Shown here piece by piece: positions 1-9,110 of a stretch of DNA of 27,748 nucleotides. The stretch spans positions 1-27,748 of the forward strand of contig JALKBU010000693.1 in assembly GCA_023091735.1 (NCBI GenBank), read 5' to 3'. The translations under genes were made by a program, and so were the position numbers. This DNA comes from Trichomonas tenax. Taxonomy: Eukaryota; Parabasalia; Trichomonadida; Trichomonadidae. The notes beneath the pieces were generated by a model. That model was not told the origin of the DNA. It searched no databases and saw only the letters and a program-made list of their open reading frames with translations. The stretch's first letter is position 1; each line of letters starts with the position of its first letter.

Positions 1-229
1 TAGATATATAGACTGTGCCACTTATACCACTGGATAGACAACTATCAATATGTACATGAAAGTACTTTCAAATCGAAAAAAATATTGATCAGATAAAAAG
101 TTATGAAGGTCGCGGGACTACACCGCAAAAGGAAAAATACTGCCGCAGAAAAGTGATTTCAAAAATATATATTAGGGTATGAAAAACAAAAATAGGGCCT
201 TTGTAAAATGTGTATAAAAGGGGATGACA

Positions 230-234
230 CCATT
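230..234 (+). promoter_or_regulatory. Variant initiator (CCATT) of the first coiled-coil gene
   Basis: The canonical trichomonad initiator TCA(+1)Y(T/A) is missing upstream of this gene. The closest match is CCATT, which would put +1 at 232 and give a 20 nt leader to the ATG at 252. It is offered because two other genes in the window that lack TCAYW also carry CCAYW at a suitable distance. The role is inferred. Confidence 0.35.
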
Positions 235-251
235 CGTTTACAAAAATTTAT

Positions 252-944
252 ATGTTTGAGGAGCAAAGGGAGAAAAGACCATTCATCTCACTTGGAAATC
301 CTCGTGGCATTGCAACAACATCCTTGAACAAATATATCTCTCAGCGCAAGCAGGTGAAGCCAACGCCGCTTCTTCCACCAAAATCTCCGAGTGATAATCC
401 AGCAGAAACGATTGCTGCGCTCCAAAACGAACAATCAATTCTCTGCGAAGAACTCAACGCAGAACGTAGAAGAAATGAAAACTTAAGCGCTACATTCAAG
501 CGTGCGCAATCTTTATCTCAATCACAATACTTAGAAAAACTTAATGCGATAGATGGTGAACTCAGAAAGTCAGAAGATGGCTCTAAATATATAAAGGAGG
601 CTCTTAATCTAATTCTAAATATTATAGATCAAGAAAGTCAATTTCAGCCTGGAAAACTGAAGGCAAACACAGCGACACTAATACAAAATCGCGATGACGA
701 AAATGATTCTAAATTCGCTAAAGAAAATGCAAAAATCGATGCCGAAATTCAGCGTTTAACACAAGATAAAGAAACAAAACAGAAAACACTCGAAGACTTA
801 GAACTTCAAATAGAGAAGATGGAGGCTTCAAGACAAGAACTTGTCACCAAATCTAAACATTATTACGAGACCTACAAGAAGCGTGATGCTGCTTGGAAAG
901 AGAAGGTCACAAAGATGAAGGAGCAGATCCAGTCGCCCCAATAA
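252..944 (+). CDS. Hypothetical coiled-coil protein, 230 aa
   Basis: I do not recognise a family. The first ~55 residues are basic and proline-rich, with PTPLLPPKSPSDNP near residues 37-50. From about residue 55 to the end the protein is highly charged (Glu, Lys, Gln, Arg) with heptad-like Leu/Ile spacing, so most of it should form a coiled coil. There is no signal peptide, membrane segment or catalytic motif. The start at 252 is the first ATG after the AT-rich leader and sits 20 nt below a CCATT initiator-like site. The TAA stop runs into TAAACA, which supplies the TAAA tail signal common in trichomonads. A cytoskeletal or scaffold role is possible, but nothing in the sequence proves it. Confidence 0.7.
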   Translation: MFEEQREKRPFISLGNPRGIATTSLNKYISQRKQVKPTPLLPPKSPSDNPAETIAALQNEQSILCEELNAERRRNENLSATFKRAQSLSQSQYLEKLNAIDGELRKSEDGSKYIKEALNLILNIIDQESQFQPGKLKANTATLIQNRDDENDSKFAKENAKIDAEIQRLTQDKETKQKTLEDLELQIEKMEASRQELVTKSKHYYETYKKRDAAWKEKVTKMKEQIQSPQ

Positions 945-1287
945 ACATGTTTATTTATTTTAGACATACTTTAATTATTTTTTCAAATATCTAATCAATT
1001 GAAACCGATTTAACATGTTTGAATGCTAAATTTAATGATATGTTGTTCGATATCCATAATAAAATTTGTTAATTATATGTCAATGATCAAAAATTGAATA
1101 TTATTTCATTAGAAATTCAAAATATAGATATGTGTTAACTAAGGATAATATTACAAAGGCTAAAATGGTGAGTAATCATGAAGAAAACGAATTTAATATC
1201 AGATATATACAAAACAAAAATTGTTAAAATAATTGAGCAAATAGGCAATGAGAAATAAAGGCACTACAACTGGATATTGTATGAATG
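945..1287. other. Intergenic, nothing recognised
   Basis: This is AT-rich DNA between the 3' ends of two convergent genes. Short ORFs here overlap the adjacent VPS26-like gene in another frame and show no family signal. No RNA gene or repeat was seen. Confidence 0.6.
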
Positions 1288-2154
1288 TTAAAGTAAGAGA
1301 TCTGGCTGAGTATTTTGATCCATTTGATAAATTTCAAGAGGAAATTCTTTCGATAAGTTATCTCGACCAGAAGATCCCTTAACATTAATACGAATCGCAT
1401 ACATTCCGTTGTAATTGAAGATTTTTTGATTTGTTGGAGCCCATAGATGGAGATTTCGGACATCCAGTGATATAGGGATTGAAACTTCAATCCTTGGACA
1501 TCCATCGACAAATTGATAATCGCAATACACAGGTCTGGAAAACTTTTCTTTATATGCTTCAATCGAAATAAGTTGAATAAACAAAGACTCAATGTTATCG
1601 TTATTTATCGATGTTACAGTGAATGTACCTTCGATTATCGAATTATTCGAAAAGCATCCTTGTTCGAAGTTAAGTTTTCCAGATAATTGAATAGTGGACA
1701 CAGTAAACCGCAATGGAGGCTTCCGAGGTAACTCTTTCAATGTGGATACTATGTTAATTGGTGTCGAAGTGTCGATGTGTTTTAATGATTTTTGCAGTGT
1801 CGCAGTTACGATATATCCAAAACTATACTTCGATCCTTTGAAAGAAGGTGATAAATCTTTTGCTGTAGTAATATCGAAATCTATTGAAAATGGTGAAATG
1901 ACAGAGCCACTTTCGCTTAATTGAAGGGAAGAAATGGTTTTCGTTTCGACGATTAGATCTTTCTTATAGACGCAAGCGCAGAGCTTAACAAAGATTCCGC
2001 TATGCTTCACTGTTTGTCCCGATTTTTCGTGCTCGTATTTAAGCGATCCTGTTATTTGGTCTCCAGGATAAAAGAACGGTACATCGCTACCAAATATATC
2101 GTTAGGTTGGTGTAAAGTCTTGATTTCAATGGACAATTTCGACGAATTCTTCAT
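1288..2154 (-). CDS. VPS26/arrestin-fold protein, closest in layout to VPS26C (DSCR3)
   Basis: This 288 aa protein has the length of the VPS26 family (about 300 aa) and its two-lobed arrestin-fold pattern. The N-lobe has FYPGDQITGSL (residues ~27-37), corresponding to the VPS26 strand 'FYDGExVxGxV', then a KHSGIFVKL segment like 'xHxGIxIxF'. The C-lobe has QLSGKLNFEQGCF, then an IESLFIQLISIE strand, then YQFVDGCPRIEVSIPI, which parallels the 'I.DG...R...IPI' segment of VPS26 and DSCR3. VPS26 proteins are the arrestin-like subunits of retromer or retriever and sort cargo out of endosomes. I lean to the VPS26C side because there is no long VPS26A/B tail, but cannot separate them by eye. A TCATA initiator lies 15 nt upstream, which supports this start. 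Confidence 0.7.
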   Translation of the reverse strand: MKNSSKLSIEIKTLHQPNDIFGSDVPFFYPGDQITGSLKYEHEKSGQTVKHSGIFVKLCACVYKKDLIVETKTISSLQLSESGSVISPFSIDFDITTAKDLSPSFKGSKYSFGYIVTATLQKSLKHIDTSTPINIVSTLKELPRKPPLRFTVSTIQLSGKLNFEQGCFSNNSIIEGTFTVTSINNDNIESLFIQLISIEAYKEKFSRPVYCDYQFVDGCPRIEVSIPISLDVRNLHLWAPTNQKIFNYNGMYAIRINVKGSSGRDNLSKEFPLEIYQMDQNTQPDLLL

Positions 2155-2166
2155 TACACAAATTTA

Positions 2167-2171
2167 TATGA
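2167..2171 (-). promoter_or_regulatory. Initiator (TCATA) of the VPS26-like gene
   Basis: On the minus strand this reads TCATA, a full match to the trichomonad Inr TCA(+1)Y(T/A). The +1 adenine falls at 2169, giving a 15 nt 5' leader before the ATG at 2154, within the usual range for this lineage. Confidence 0.7.
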
Positions 2172-2265
2172 CAAATTCTTATTTTTATATGACATAAATT
2201 TTGTTTTAATATATAGAAATAAGAAATATAGATAAAGAATGAACATTGATATTTTTTAATACATC

Positions 2266-5200
2266 TTAGAGATACATGGGCTGTGCGTCGTTCTTCTGGT
2301 CCTCCTTCTTGACGCAGGCAATGTGGTAAACTTCGTTTGTTGGTGAGATAGAAAGCCAGCCGTTACCTACTTGACGACCGCATGTCTTGCAGAGAGTAGA
2401 GTGCTGGATCTCGCAGTTTCTCTTCTGTGCAAGAACGAGTCTGTAAGCAGCATCCAACTCCAAGTTACGAACGACATCAAGCTTGATTCTCATGAGTCTC
2501 TCCTTCTCGATGAGGACAGCTGAAGCACGGCGTAATATTGGGCCGTAGACTTCCATATCACCATCATCTGGGATGAGATCAATGAACTTGTCTGCATAAT
2601 ATGAGAGAGGATCGAGGCGAGGATCCAAAAGCTCGCTTGGGATCTTCTGATCTGGCTTAATGTAGTTTGGAATCTGAATTGGAATGACTCTATCAGTTGA
2701 TGGGTCTCTGTGGATCAATTGAGCGACATCAATCCATTCGACGTTGTCCATAAGGAGCTTCATGTAGTCACTGTCCTTATGCATCAAAGACTCGTTAACG
2801 TGGATCTCAGAAGCTTCAAGAGAGCGCTTTCTCTGTGGTGCTGTTGGAGCACCGGAATCTCCGTCATCAGACTTTGGAATAAGCTCGATGAAGAGCAATG
2901 GGTTCATGATCTTCTGCAAAAGAACCATGAAGGCCTGTTCTGGGGATGGAGCATTCCTGCAGAAGTTCTGGACTTCCTCACGTGAGAACTGACCCGTGAC
3001 CTTGACGAGCATGTTAGCGCCATGGAAGTAGAGTTCTGCCTTCTGGAAGAAGAAAAGCAAAATGTTCGGGCAGTTGGCGTATGGCTTCTCGTAGTTTGGA
3101 GTTGGTAATTCACCAGTAGCCATAAGCTTTGTGACGTAGCGTGGATTGAGTCTGTTGATCATTTCACGAAGAGAGTTAACAAGCATGTTCCTTCTCTCGA
3201 TATCTCTCTGCTCGATCATAGCCTTCCTCTTCATTAAGTCCTTCTCCTTGATTGTCTCTGGCTTCATGCTTTCTGCGATGAAGGCCTCTGTTAATTCGAT
3301 GATCTTATCGATTGTCTTCTCTTCGGCTTCGATAAGCAAATCAGCAGCTGGTTCTTCATCATCCATCTCGCATGTGTCGTTGTAGAAGATCAAGTCGTAC
3401 TTCATGATCTTGTTGGAGTCGGCAGCATCAGCATTTCCTGTTGAAGGGTTCTTGAGCTTAAGAAGGAAGTCGATGTAATTTTCGACACCTGTCTTGAAAT
3501 CGACAGAAACTGAGGATGACTTCTCAGCTTCAGCAGATGTGATGTAGGCGTAGTACTTAAGCCTCAAACCAGTCTGATACTTGGCCTCAACGTTCTTGAC
3601 CCACATTTCGAAGAAATCATGCTCATCCTGACGAACTGATGGGTAAAGGAATGCGTTGATGGCAGAGCGTGGAGAACGCTTCAAGATCCAGTCAAGCTGG
3701 GAGCGCTTGTAGACGTTTTCTGGATCATTGTATGAGTTGGCTGGCTTAATGCGTCTGATTGTGAATGAACCTTCTTCACTCCATCTGACGTTTGTCTTAT
3801 CAGCAATGTTGAGCTGTTCCCAAACCTTCATAGCTGTCTTGATACCGTTGTTGTTGTCCTTGTTGCAGACAGCAGCCTGGTAGATAGCGAAGGCTGGGTG
3901 AAGGTGAAGCTTCTTGACCTTCTCGTTGAGGAAGCGAGCGACAAGCTGTGTGTCGTAGCTTGGAGAGGACATCAAGAACTTGTCGAGGCGGCGTGTAAGG
4001 TGGTTCAAAGCATAGAACTGGAAGAGAGCTGTATCAATAGTCAAGAGCTGTGATGTAAGTGTTGAGTTATTTGAATCACGATACATTCTCTGTGTGGCCT
4101 CGAGAAAGTCACCAAGAGCCTGCTTAACATCCTTGTCGAGCTTCTCAGCTGTGATTGTCTTTGTGCCCTGAAGCAAAACACGTGCTTCAAGCTTTGTTGG
4201 CAACTCAATGTAAATTGGAGAGAAGAGAGAAAGAATTTCACGGATATCATGTGGCCACATGATGACTGTGATGACGTTGAGAGCTAGCTTGAACATGCCT
4301 TCCTTCCAAAGGCACTTGAAGAAGTCGATAAGTTCTTGTGGTTGTGTTTCCTTTGGAAGAGCATTGAACATGTTCAAACCAGCATCGATGTTCTGGTTCT
4401 TGACCTTGAAACCGCATTCTGTACCCTTTGTTTGACCACCGAACTTTCTAATATCGATATCAGTGACAAAGTAAAGAGCTTCGCCATGTGTGGCAATAAG
4501 TCTGACTCTTGAGATTGACTTGACCTGGAAGTTCTCCTGGTGCTTGTAAGAAACACGAGCAGACAACATATTCGCATTGTAGAAGCTGAGGAGCTTTTCC
4601 TGGTAAACGATCATTAAGTTTGGTCTCTCGTTGGTAATTGTTGGAGCACCTTTGTTATAAACGATTTGTTGAGACATTGCGGATTCGGACTTGATGATGA
4701 ATGTTCCTGGAAGGCAGTAAATGAAGGAAACCTGATCAAATGGAACAATGAGTGGCTTTGGAACGAATGATGTTGTGACAATCGAAACTTTACCGAAATC
4801 TTTGAATAATGTGTAGCAATACTTGCTTGATGCATAGAAAGCGACACCAGCGGAGTTGATAGCAACAGCTGTAATCTCACTTTCAGCTGTATAGTTAGAG
4901 GAATGAAGAACGAGTTTTCCGCCCTCAAATTTGAAGATAAACATCTTTGGACCGTCTGTAACAACGACGGGATATGGTGCTTTTTCAGATTTAATGCGAA
5001 CGGCATCAACGAATTTAGCTGTCTTGAAAATATCAGTTAAATATGGTTCTTCCTTCGAAACGATAGCAAGTCTGCCAGACGATGCTCCAGCATTGACAAT
5101 ATGCGCAAGCAAAAAATATTTCAGCTTCTCGCCGCCTTTCTCATCCTCTTTTCCATCTTTGTCGACAGTTGCGATCGAGAAAAGTCCCTTTACTGTAGCG

Positions 5201-5412
5201 TTTGACTCTATTCCGAGATCTGGGGCACCAGTTGTTGGGTCTGGCCACTCAACAATGTGGTTTTCCGCCTGATCTTTTGTGGTCTGAATGATTTGGCCTT
5301 TATTTGTGCCAACCCAAACATCCTCCTCGTGTGTAACCATCGCGGCGATGTCTGGAGCTGGGACTGCAAATGCCACGCCAAGCGTATCTGTCTGCGGCCC
5401 TTTTGCTTCCAT
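2266..5412 (-). CDS. VPS39/VPS3/TRAP1-family tethering subunit (HOPS or CORVET)
   Basis: This 1048 aa protein has the architecture of the VPS39/VPS3/TGFBRAP1 family. An N-terminal beta-rich region (~1-330), probably a CNH-type propeller, is followed by long alpha-solenoid stretches. One of these, around 'IDTALFQFYALNHL' and 'FLNEKVKKLHLHPAFAIYQA', matches the Vps39 domain-1 pattern. The C-terminus carries a short zinc motif, C1008-x2-C1011...H1030-x2-C1033, with GRQVGN between, as in the family's terminal 'C..C.R.iG.s.F...PN...H..C' finger. HOPS and CORVET tether vesicles to late and early endosomes with Rab7 or Rab5. Only half of a classical RING is present, which is usual for this branch and argues against VPS18. 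Codons are rich in C and G at third positions, suggesting steady expression. I cannot decide between VPS39 and VPS3. Confidence 0.72.
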   Translation of the reverse strand: MEAKGPQTDTLGVAFAVPAPDIAAMVTHEEDVWVGTNKGQIIQTTKDQAENHIVEWPDPTTGAPDLGIESNATVKGLFSIATVDKDGKEDEKGGEKLKYFLLAHIVNAGASSGRLAIVSKEEPYLTDIFKTAKFVDAVRIKSEKAPYPVVVTDGPKMFIFKFEGGKLVLHSSNYTAESEITAVAINSAGVAFYASSKYCYTLFKDFGKVSIVTTSFVPKPLIVPFDQVSFIYCLPGTFIIKSESAMSQQIVYNKGAPTITNERPNLMIVYQEKLLSFYNANMLSARVSYKHQENFQVKSISRVRLIATHGEALYFVTDIDIRKFGGQTKGTECGFKVKNQNIDAGLNMFNALPKETQPQELIDFFKCLWKEGMFKLALNVITVIMWPHDIREILSLFSPIYIELPTKLEARVLLQGTKTITAEKLDKDVKQALGDFLEATQRMYRDSNNSTLTSQLLTIDTALFQFYALNHLTRRLDKFLMSSPSYDTQLVARFLNEKVKKLHLHPAFAIYQAAVCNKDNNNGIKTAMKVWEQLNIADKTNVRWSEEGSFTIRRIKPANSYNDPENVYKRSQLDWILKRSPRSAINAFLYPSVRQDEHDFFEMWVKNVEAKYQTGLRLKYYAYITSAEAEKSSSVSVDFKTGVENYIDFLLKLKNPSTGNADAADSNKIMKYDLIFYNDTCEMDDEEPAADLLIEAEEKTIDKIIELTEAFIAESMKPETIKEKDLMKRKAMIEQRDIERRNMLVNSLREMINRLNPRYVTKLMATGELPTPNYEKPYANCPNILLFFFQKAELYFHGANMLVKVTGQFSREEVQNFCRNAPSPEQAFMVLLQKIMNPLLFIELIPKSDDGDSGAPTAPQRKRSLEASEIHVNESLMHKDSDYMKLLMDNVEWIDVAQLIHRDPSTDRVIPIQIPNYIKPDQKIPSELLDPRLDPLSYYADKFIDLIPDDGDMEVYGPILRRASAVLIEKERLMRIKLDVVRNLELDAAYRLVLAQKRNCEIQHSTLCKTCGRQVGNGWLSISPTNEVYHIACVKKEDQKNDAQPMYL

Positions 5413-6132
5413 TTTTATAACAACGATAGTTTCTTTTTTGTTTTATGGAAAAGTTGAATCACATTTTGGCTTTTGATTTAGTGGTAATTTTTAATATATT
5501 TTCTATTTTGCTCAGAAAAATCCGTCTATTTTATACTAATTATTTTTCCAATTTGAAATAACAATCATCTCCCATGTATATTCAAACACTATATTCTCTA
5601 TCACATAAACTTCATTTATGCTACATTTCATGATGTAAATATGAAATCGAACAATATTGAATCAAACATTATTTGAATACGAACTCATTACTAACTCCAC
5701 ATAGATTCTGCTCTTAGAAAAATATAATTTCTCAGTAGTCAACATGTTCATAGACAAAAATTAATCAAGAAATGAAAAGGATCAATTAAATTGAGTCATT
5801 CCAATTACCAAAAGTCTTACCATCACTCATAATTAACATTTGCTTTACTATCATAGTATTCTCATAATCAATATTTTAAAATTTGAATTTATTAAAATAT
5901 GTCCAAGAAAGAATCTATGCATATAATTCTTATTAATATGTGAATATACTTTCATGTTCTCAGACAATGAACAACAGATATTAAAAAAAGAAATATTTTG
6001 CATTAATGAAAAAATGTGCAGTATCTTATAGAATGGGGTCTATTGGATGTGTGAAAGCGGTTTGCGGTGAAGAAATAAGGTCATTCTGCAGCTGATGCAG
6101 ATCCAAGAAAAGAATTAAAAAGCGGTTGAATG
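5413..6132. other. Divergent intergenic region, ~720 bp, no gene seen
   Basis: This AT-rich gap separates two divergently transcribed genes. It holds the putative promoters at its ends (5444-5448 on minus, 6133-6137 on plus). I see no ORF with family signal, no RNA gene and no clear repeat. Confidence 0.6.
5444..5448 (-). promoter_or_regulatory. Variant initiator (CCATA) of the VPS39-like gene
   Basis: The minus strand reads CCATA; +1 would be at 5446, 34 nt above the ATG at 5412. No TCAYW match lies in the leader. The call depends on C being tolerated at -2. Confidence 0.3.
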
Positions 6133-6137
6133 TCACT
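6133..6137 (+). promoter_or_regulatory. Initiator (TCACT) of the beta adaptin gene
   Basis: TCACT matches the trichomonad Inr exactly. +1 is at 6135, giving a 17 nt leader to the ATG at 6152. It fixes the start of the beta adaptin gene. Confidence 0.75.
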
Positions 6138-6151
6138 TTTATTGCCTAATA

Positions 6152-8560
6152 ATGAGTTTTCGGGGAGAAGCTAAGAGTGAGTTTGCGAACCTCAGGAATT
6201 CACTCGATTCCAACGATCCAGTGGAGAGAAAGTTGGCGGCAAAAAGAGTTGTCGCTCTGATGAGAGCCGGTGAAAATCTTTCATATCTTTTCTCATCAAT
6301 GCTCAGGTGCGTTAAAACATCAGACCTTGAGCTCAAAAAGCTCGCATACCACTACTTAGTCACATACGCAACTGCAGAACCAGAGCAATCCATCATGGCT
6401 GTTAATACTTTCGTTCAAGACAGCCAAGACTTGAATCCTGTCATCCGCGCACTCGCTGTTCGCACAATGTGCAGGATTAAGATCGACACAGTTGCTGAAA
6501 ACATGATCCTTCCGTTGAAACAATCGTTGAATGACAAAGATCCATACGTTCGCAAGACAGCAGCGATGGCTGTTGCTAAATTATATGAGGTTATTCCTGA
6601 CCAAGTCGAAACAGCACAAATTTTCCCAATTCTTCTTAAATTATTACAGGACGAAAATCCAATGGTTGTTTCAAACACAGCAATCGCGTTATTCGAAATC
6701 AACGAACACAGAACGGCACCGCTCTTCACGTTAAATGAAAAAACAGTCACACCACTGTTGTCAGCGATGACACAGTGCAGTGATTGGGTCCAATCAGCAC
6801 TTCTCGATGCACTCGCTAAATACTCACCTGCTGACTCGAAGGAGGCGGATTTCTTAGTCGATAGATTAATTCCATTCTTAAAGCACACAAATCCAGCAGT
6901 CGTTATTGGCTCCTTCAGGTGCATCTTCATGTTTATGAACAAGTGCGAGAAAACAGAACAAGATATCTTTAATTCGATTATTTCACCTTTCATCACATTA
7001 TGCTCGACCAGCGAACCAGAAATTCAGTTTGTTGTCTTGAGGACAATCTCATTGTTCGTCAGCAAGTATCCTAAAGCACTTTCAAAAGAAATTCGCGTTT
7101 TCTTCATCAAATACAATGATCCATCATACATCAAGATGGAGAAATTGAACATTCTTATTCAGATCGTTTCTCCAAAGAATATTACACTCTTCCTCGACGA
7201 ACTCGATGAATATTGCAATTCCGTTGATATTGGTTTCGTTATAAAGTCAATCGATATCATTGGACAGCTTGCTACAAAGATTGAAGCATCAGCTCGTCGC
7301 TGTGTTGATATTTTGGTTCGTCAAATCGAATCAAAGAACGATTTCGCTGTTGAACAAGCTATCATCGTCATGACAGACATCTTGAGACGCTTCCCAGGTG
7401 AATTCGAGTCAACAATCAGTCTCTTCTTCAAGAACATCGAAAACATCAAGAATCCAAAGGCTAAGTCAGCCGCTATCTGGATTCTTGGTGAATACTGCGA
7501 CCGCATCGAAAATCCAGATGAAATCCTTGATATCTTCATCGATAACTTCCACGATGAAGCAGCTGAAGTTCAAATCGAACTTCTCACAGCTTTAGTTAAA
7601 GTCTACATCTTCAACCAGGAGAAGTCCAAGGACCAGCTCCAGTTTGTCTTGAACGAGTCCATCAAGGAAACAGTCTTACCAGATGTCAGAAACAGAGCTA
7701 TCATCTACTGGAGACTTTTGTCTGCCGATGTTGATGCTGCAAAGAAGATCATCGTCTTCCCGAAGCATCTCACAGGCGCTAACAGAGAGAAGTTCACTCC
7801 AGCTGTTCTTGACGAGTTGATCAAGAACATGGGCAATGTCGCAGGTGTTTTGCACGTCGCACCAGCAGACTTTGTCAGAAGAGTCAGATACATGCCAGAA
7901 GAGAACTCTGACGAAGTTGAGAACGGCGATGTCAGATGGGAGATGGCAAAGAGCGATGACACGTTGAATGTCTTCGTCGGTTGGCAGGTAATGCATTTCT
8001 TCTTGAAGGTTATCAGCAAGAGCCAGACACAGTTGTCTAACTTCGCTATTGCCCTCAACAAGAACGCTTTAGGCTTGTCTATTGAGACAGGCGATATCAA
8101 GTTCCCACAGAGCTTACAGTATGGTGAATCTTTCGAAATGCCAATCACAGTCTCTTACAAGGGTGATATGGTCGGCAACATGGATTCCCCAGACTTGCAG
8201 TTTGCTCTTCGCACAAATAATGGTCCAAAAATGTTCACAACACCAATCAACATTTCGGCTGTTTCCCTTCAGACAGAGAAGATCTCAAAGCAAGATTTCG
8301 ATGCATCATGGATGCTCCAGCCAGGTGAGGACGCAATCTCGCTCAAGGGAACACTCGCTGATGCAAAGACTCTCGAATCTCGTAGCATCATCATTGTTAG
8401 TAATGAGAACGGAATTATCCAAGGTTTGTTCATGCCCGGACCATCACAGTTCTTCGTAAAGATGCGCCAGCAGAACGATGAAGCTCAGATCCTTGTCCGC
8501 GGCCCAACAAATCTCTTCACAGTCATCCGTAACTGCTCGACATCAATGTTTCTTCAGTAA
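6152..8560 (+). CDS. AP-complex large subunit, beta adaptin (AP-1/AP-2 beta type)
   Basis: This 802 aa protein follows the adaptin trunk closely. Near the N-terminus it has DLELKKLAYHYLVTYA (~residues 54-69), SIMAVNTFVQD, NPVIRALAVRTM and DPYVRKTAAMAVAKLYEV, all signature beta-adaptin HEAT-repeat segments. The trunk runs to about residue 580, then a short acidic linker (EENSDEVENGDV), then a C-terminal ear (~615-802). The hinge is far shorter than in animal AP-1/2 beta (about 940 aa), and no clathrin box of the LLNLD type is visible. Beta adaptins pair with an alpha or gamma subunit, mu and sigma to form coats at the Golgi or plasma membrane and bind dileucine cargo signals. AP-1/2 is favoured over AP-3 and AP-4 by the close trunk match, though a short-hinged AP-4 beta remains possible. 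Confidence 0.88.
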   Translation: MSFRGEAKSEFANLRNSLDSNDPVERKLAAKRVVALMRAGENLSYLFSSMLRCVKTSDLELKKLAYHYLVTYATAEPEQSIMAVNTFVQDSQDLNPVIRALAVRTMCRIKIDTVAENMILPLKQSLNDKDPYVRKTAAMAVAKLYEVIPDQVETAQIFPILLKLLQDENPMVVSNTAIALFEINEHRTAPLFTLNEKTVTPLLSAMTQCSDWVQSALLDALAKYSPADSKEADFLVDRLIPFLKHTNPAVVIGSFRCIFMFMNKCEKTEQDIFNSIISPFITLCSTSEPEIQFVVLRTISLFVSKYPKALSKEIRVFFIKYNDPSYIKMEKLNILIQIVSPKNITLFLDELDEYCNSVDIGFVIKSIDIIGQLATKIEASARRCVDILVRQIESKNDFAVEQAIIVMTDILRRFPGEFESTISLFFKNIENIKNPKAKSAAIWILGEYCDRIENPDEILDIFIDNFHDEAAEVQIELLTALVKVYIFNQEKSKDQLQFVLNESIKETVLPDVRNRAIIYWRLLSADVDAAKKIIVFPKHLTGANREKFTPAVLDELIKNMGNVAGVLHVAPADFVRRVRYMPEENSDEVENGDVRWEMAKSDDTLNVFVGWQVMHFFLKVISKSQTQLSNFAIALNKNALGLSIETGDIKFPQSLQYGESFEMPITVSYKGDMVGNMDSPDLQFALRTNNGPKMFTTPINISAVSLQTEKISKQDFDASWMLQPGEDAISLKGTLADAKTLESRSIIIVSNENGIIQGLFMPGPSQFFVKMRQQNDEAQILVRGPTNLFTVIRNCSTSMFLQ

Positions 8561-9110
8561 TTATATTTCTATTTTTTTATAAACTATACAATTTTCATTA
8601 CTTTTACGGTATTAAAGCGTATTGTATTACAAAATTCGAATGGATTCAATATAGATTAAGTAATAAATTTTAAATCAAAAACTACTTTGGATTTGGTATA
8701 AAATGAAATAAATCTGAGTTCGCATTGGAATAAAATGGGAAAATATCGATTATTGATTCGATGATTTTGAGTTTGAAAAAAGAAAATAAAATTTGAACGA
8801 GAATATTGGAGATTTTAGCGATGATCTAATGTTTGATGCTGATATACATTTTGAGTTGAATGAAATTAAGCAAGCAAATCAGTCAATGTCGTAACTTTGA
8901 AGAAAACGAAACAATAAAATTTGAAGTAAACTGCCAGTGTTTCTGCCTTGACTCTAAATCTTTATTTAAAATCTAAAATATCAAAATCTAGTGTTTTAAT
9001 TTAGTCATTTAATGGGTTTTTAATGGAATAAAAGCAAAATTGAGCAAAATTGATGATAATTTTTCTATAATTTTAAGAAAATATTTTTTAAACGTGCGGA
9101 AATTCTCCAA
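8561..9110. other. Intergenic, ~550 bp, nothing recognised
   Basis: AT-rich sequence between two plus-strand genes. No convincing ORF, RNA gene or repeat. No TCAYW or CCAYW element was found in the last 60 nt before the next ATG. Confidence 0.55.

Noticed and set aside
4614..5272. Overlapping ORFs on both strands inside the VPS39-like gene
   Set aside because: They have no motif, and the main frame is continuous with a coherent domain layout.
2266..5412. VPS18 as identity of the 1048 aa protein
   Set aside because: The terminal zinc motif is the short CxxC...HxxC finger of the VPS39/VPS3/TRAP1 branch, not the full RING of VPS18.
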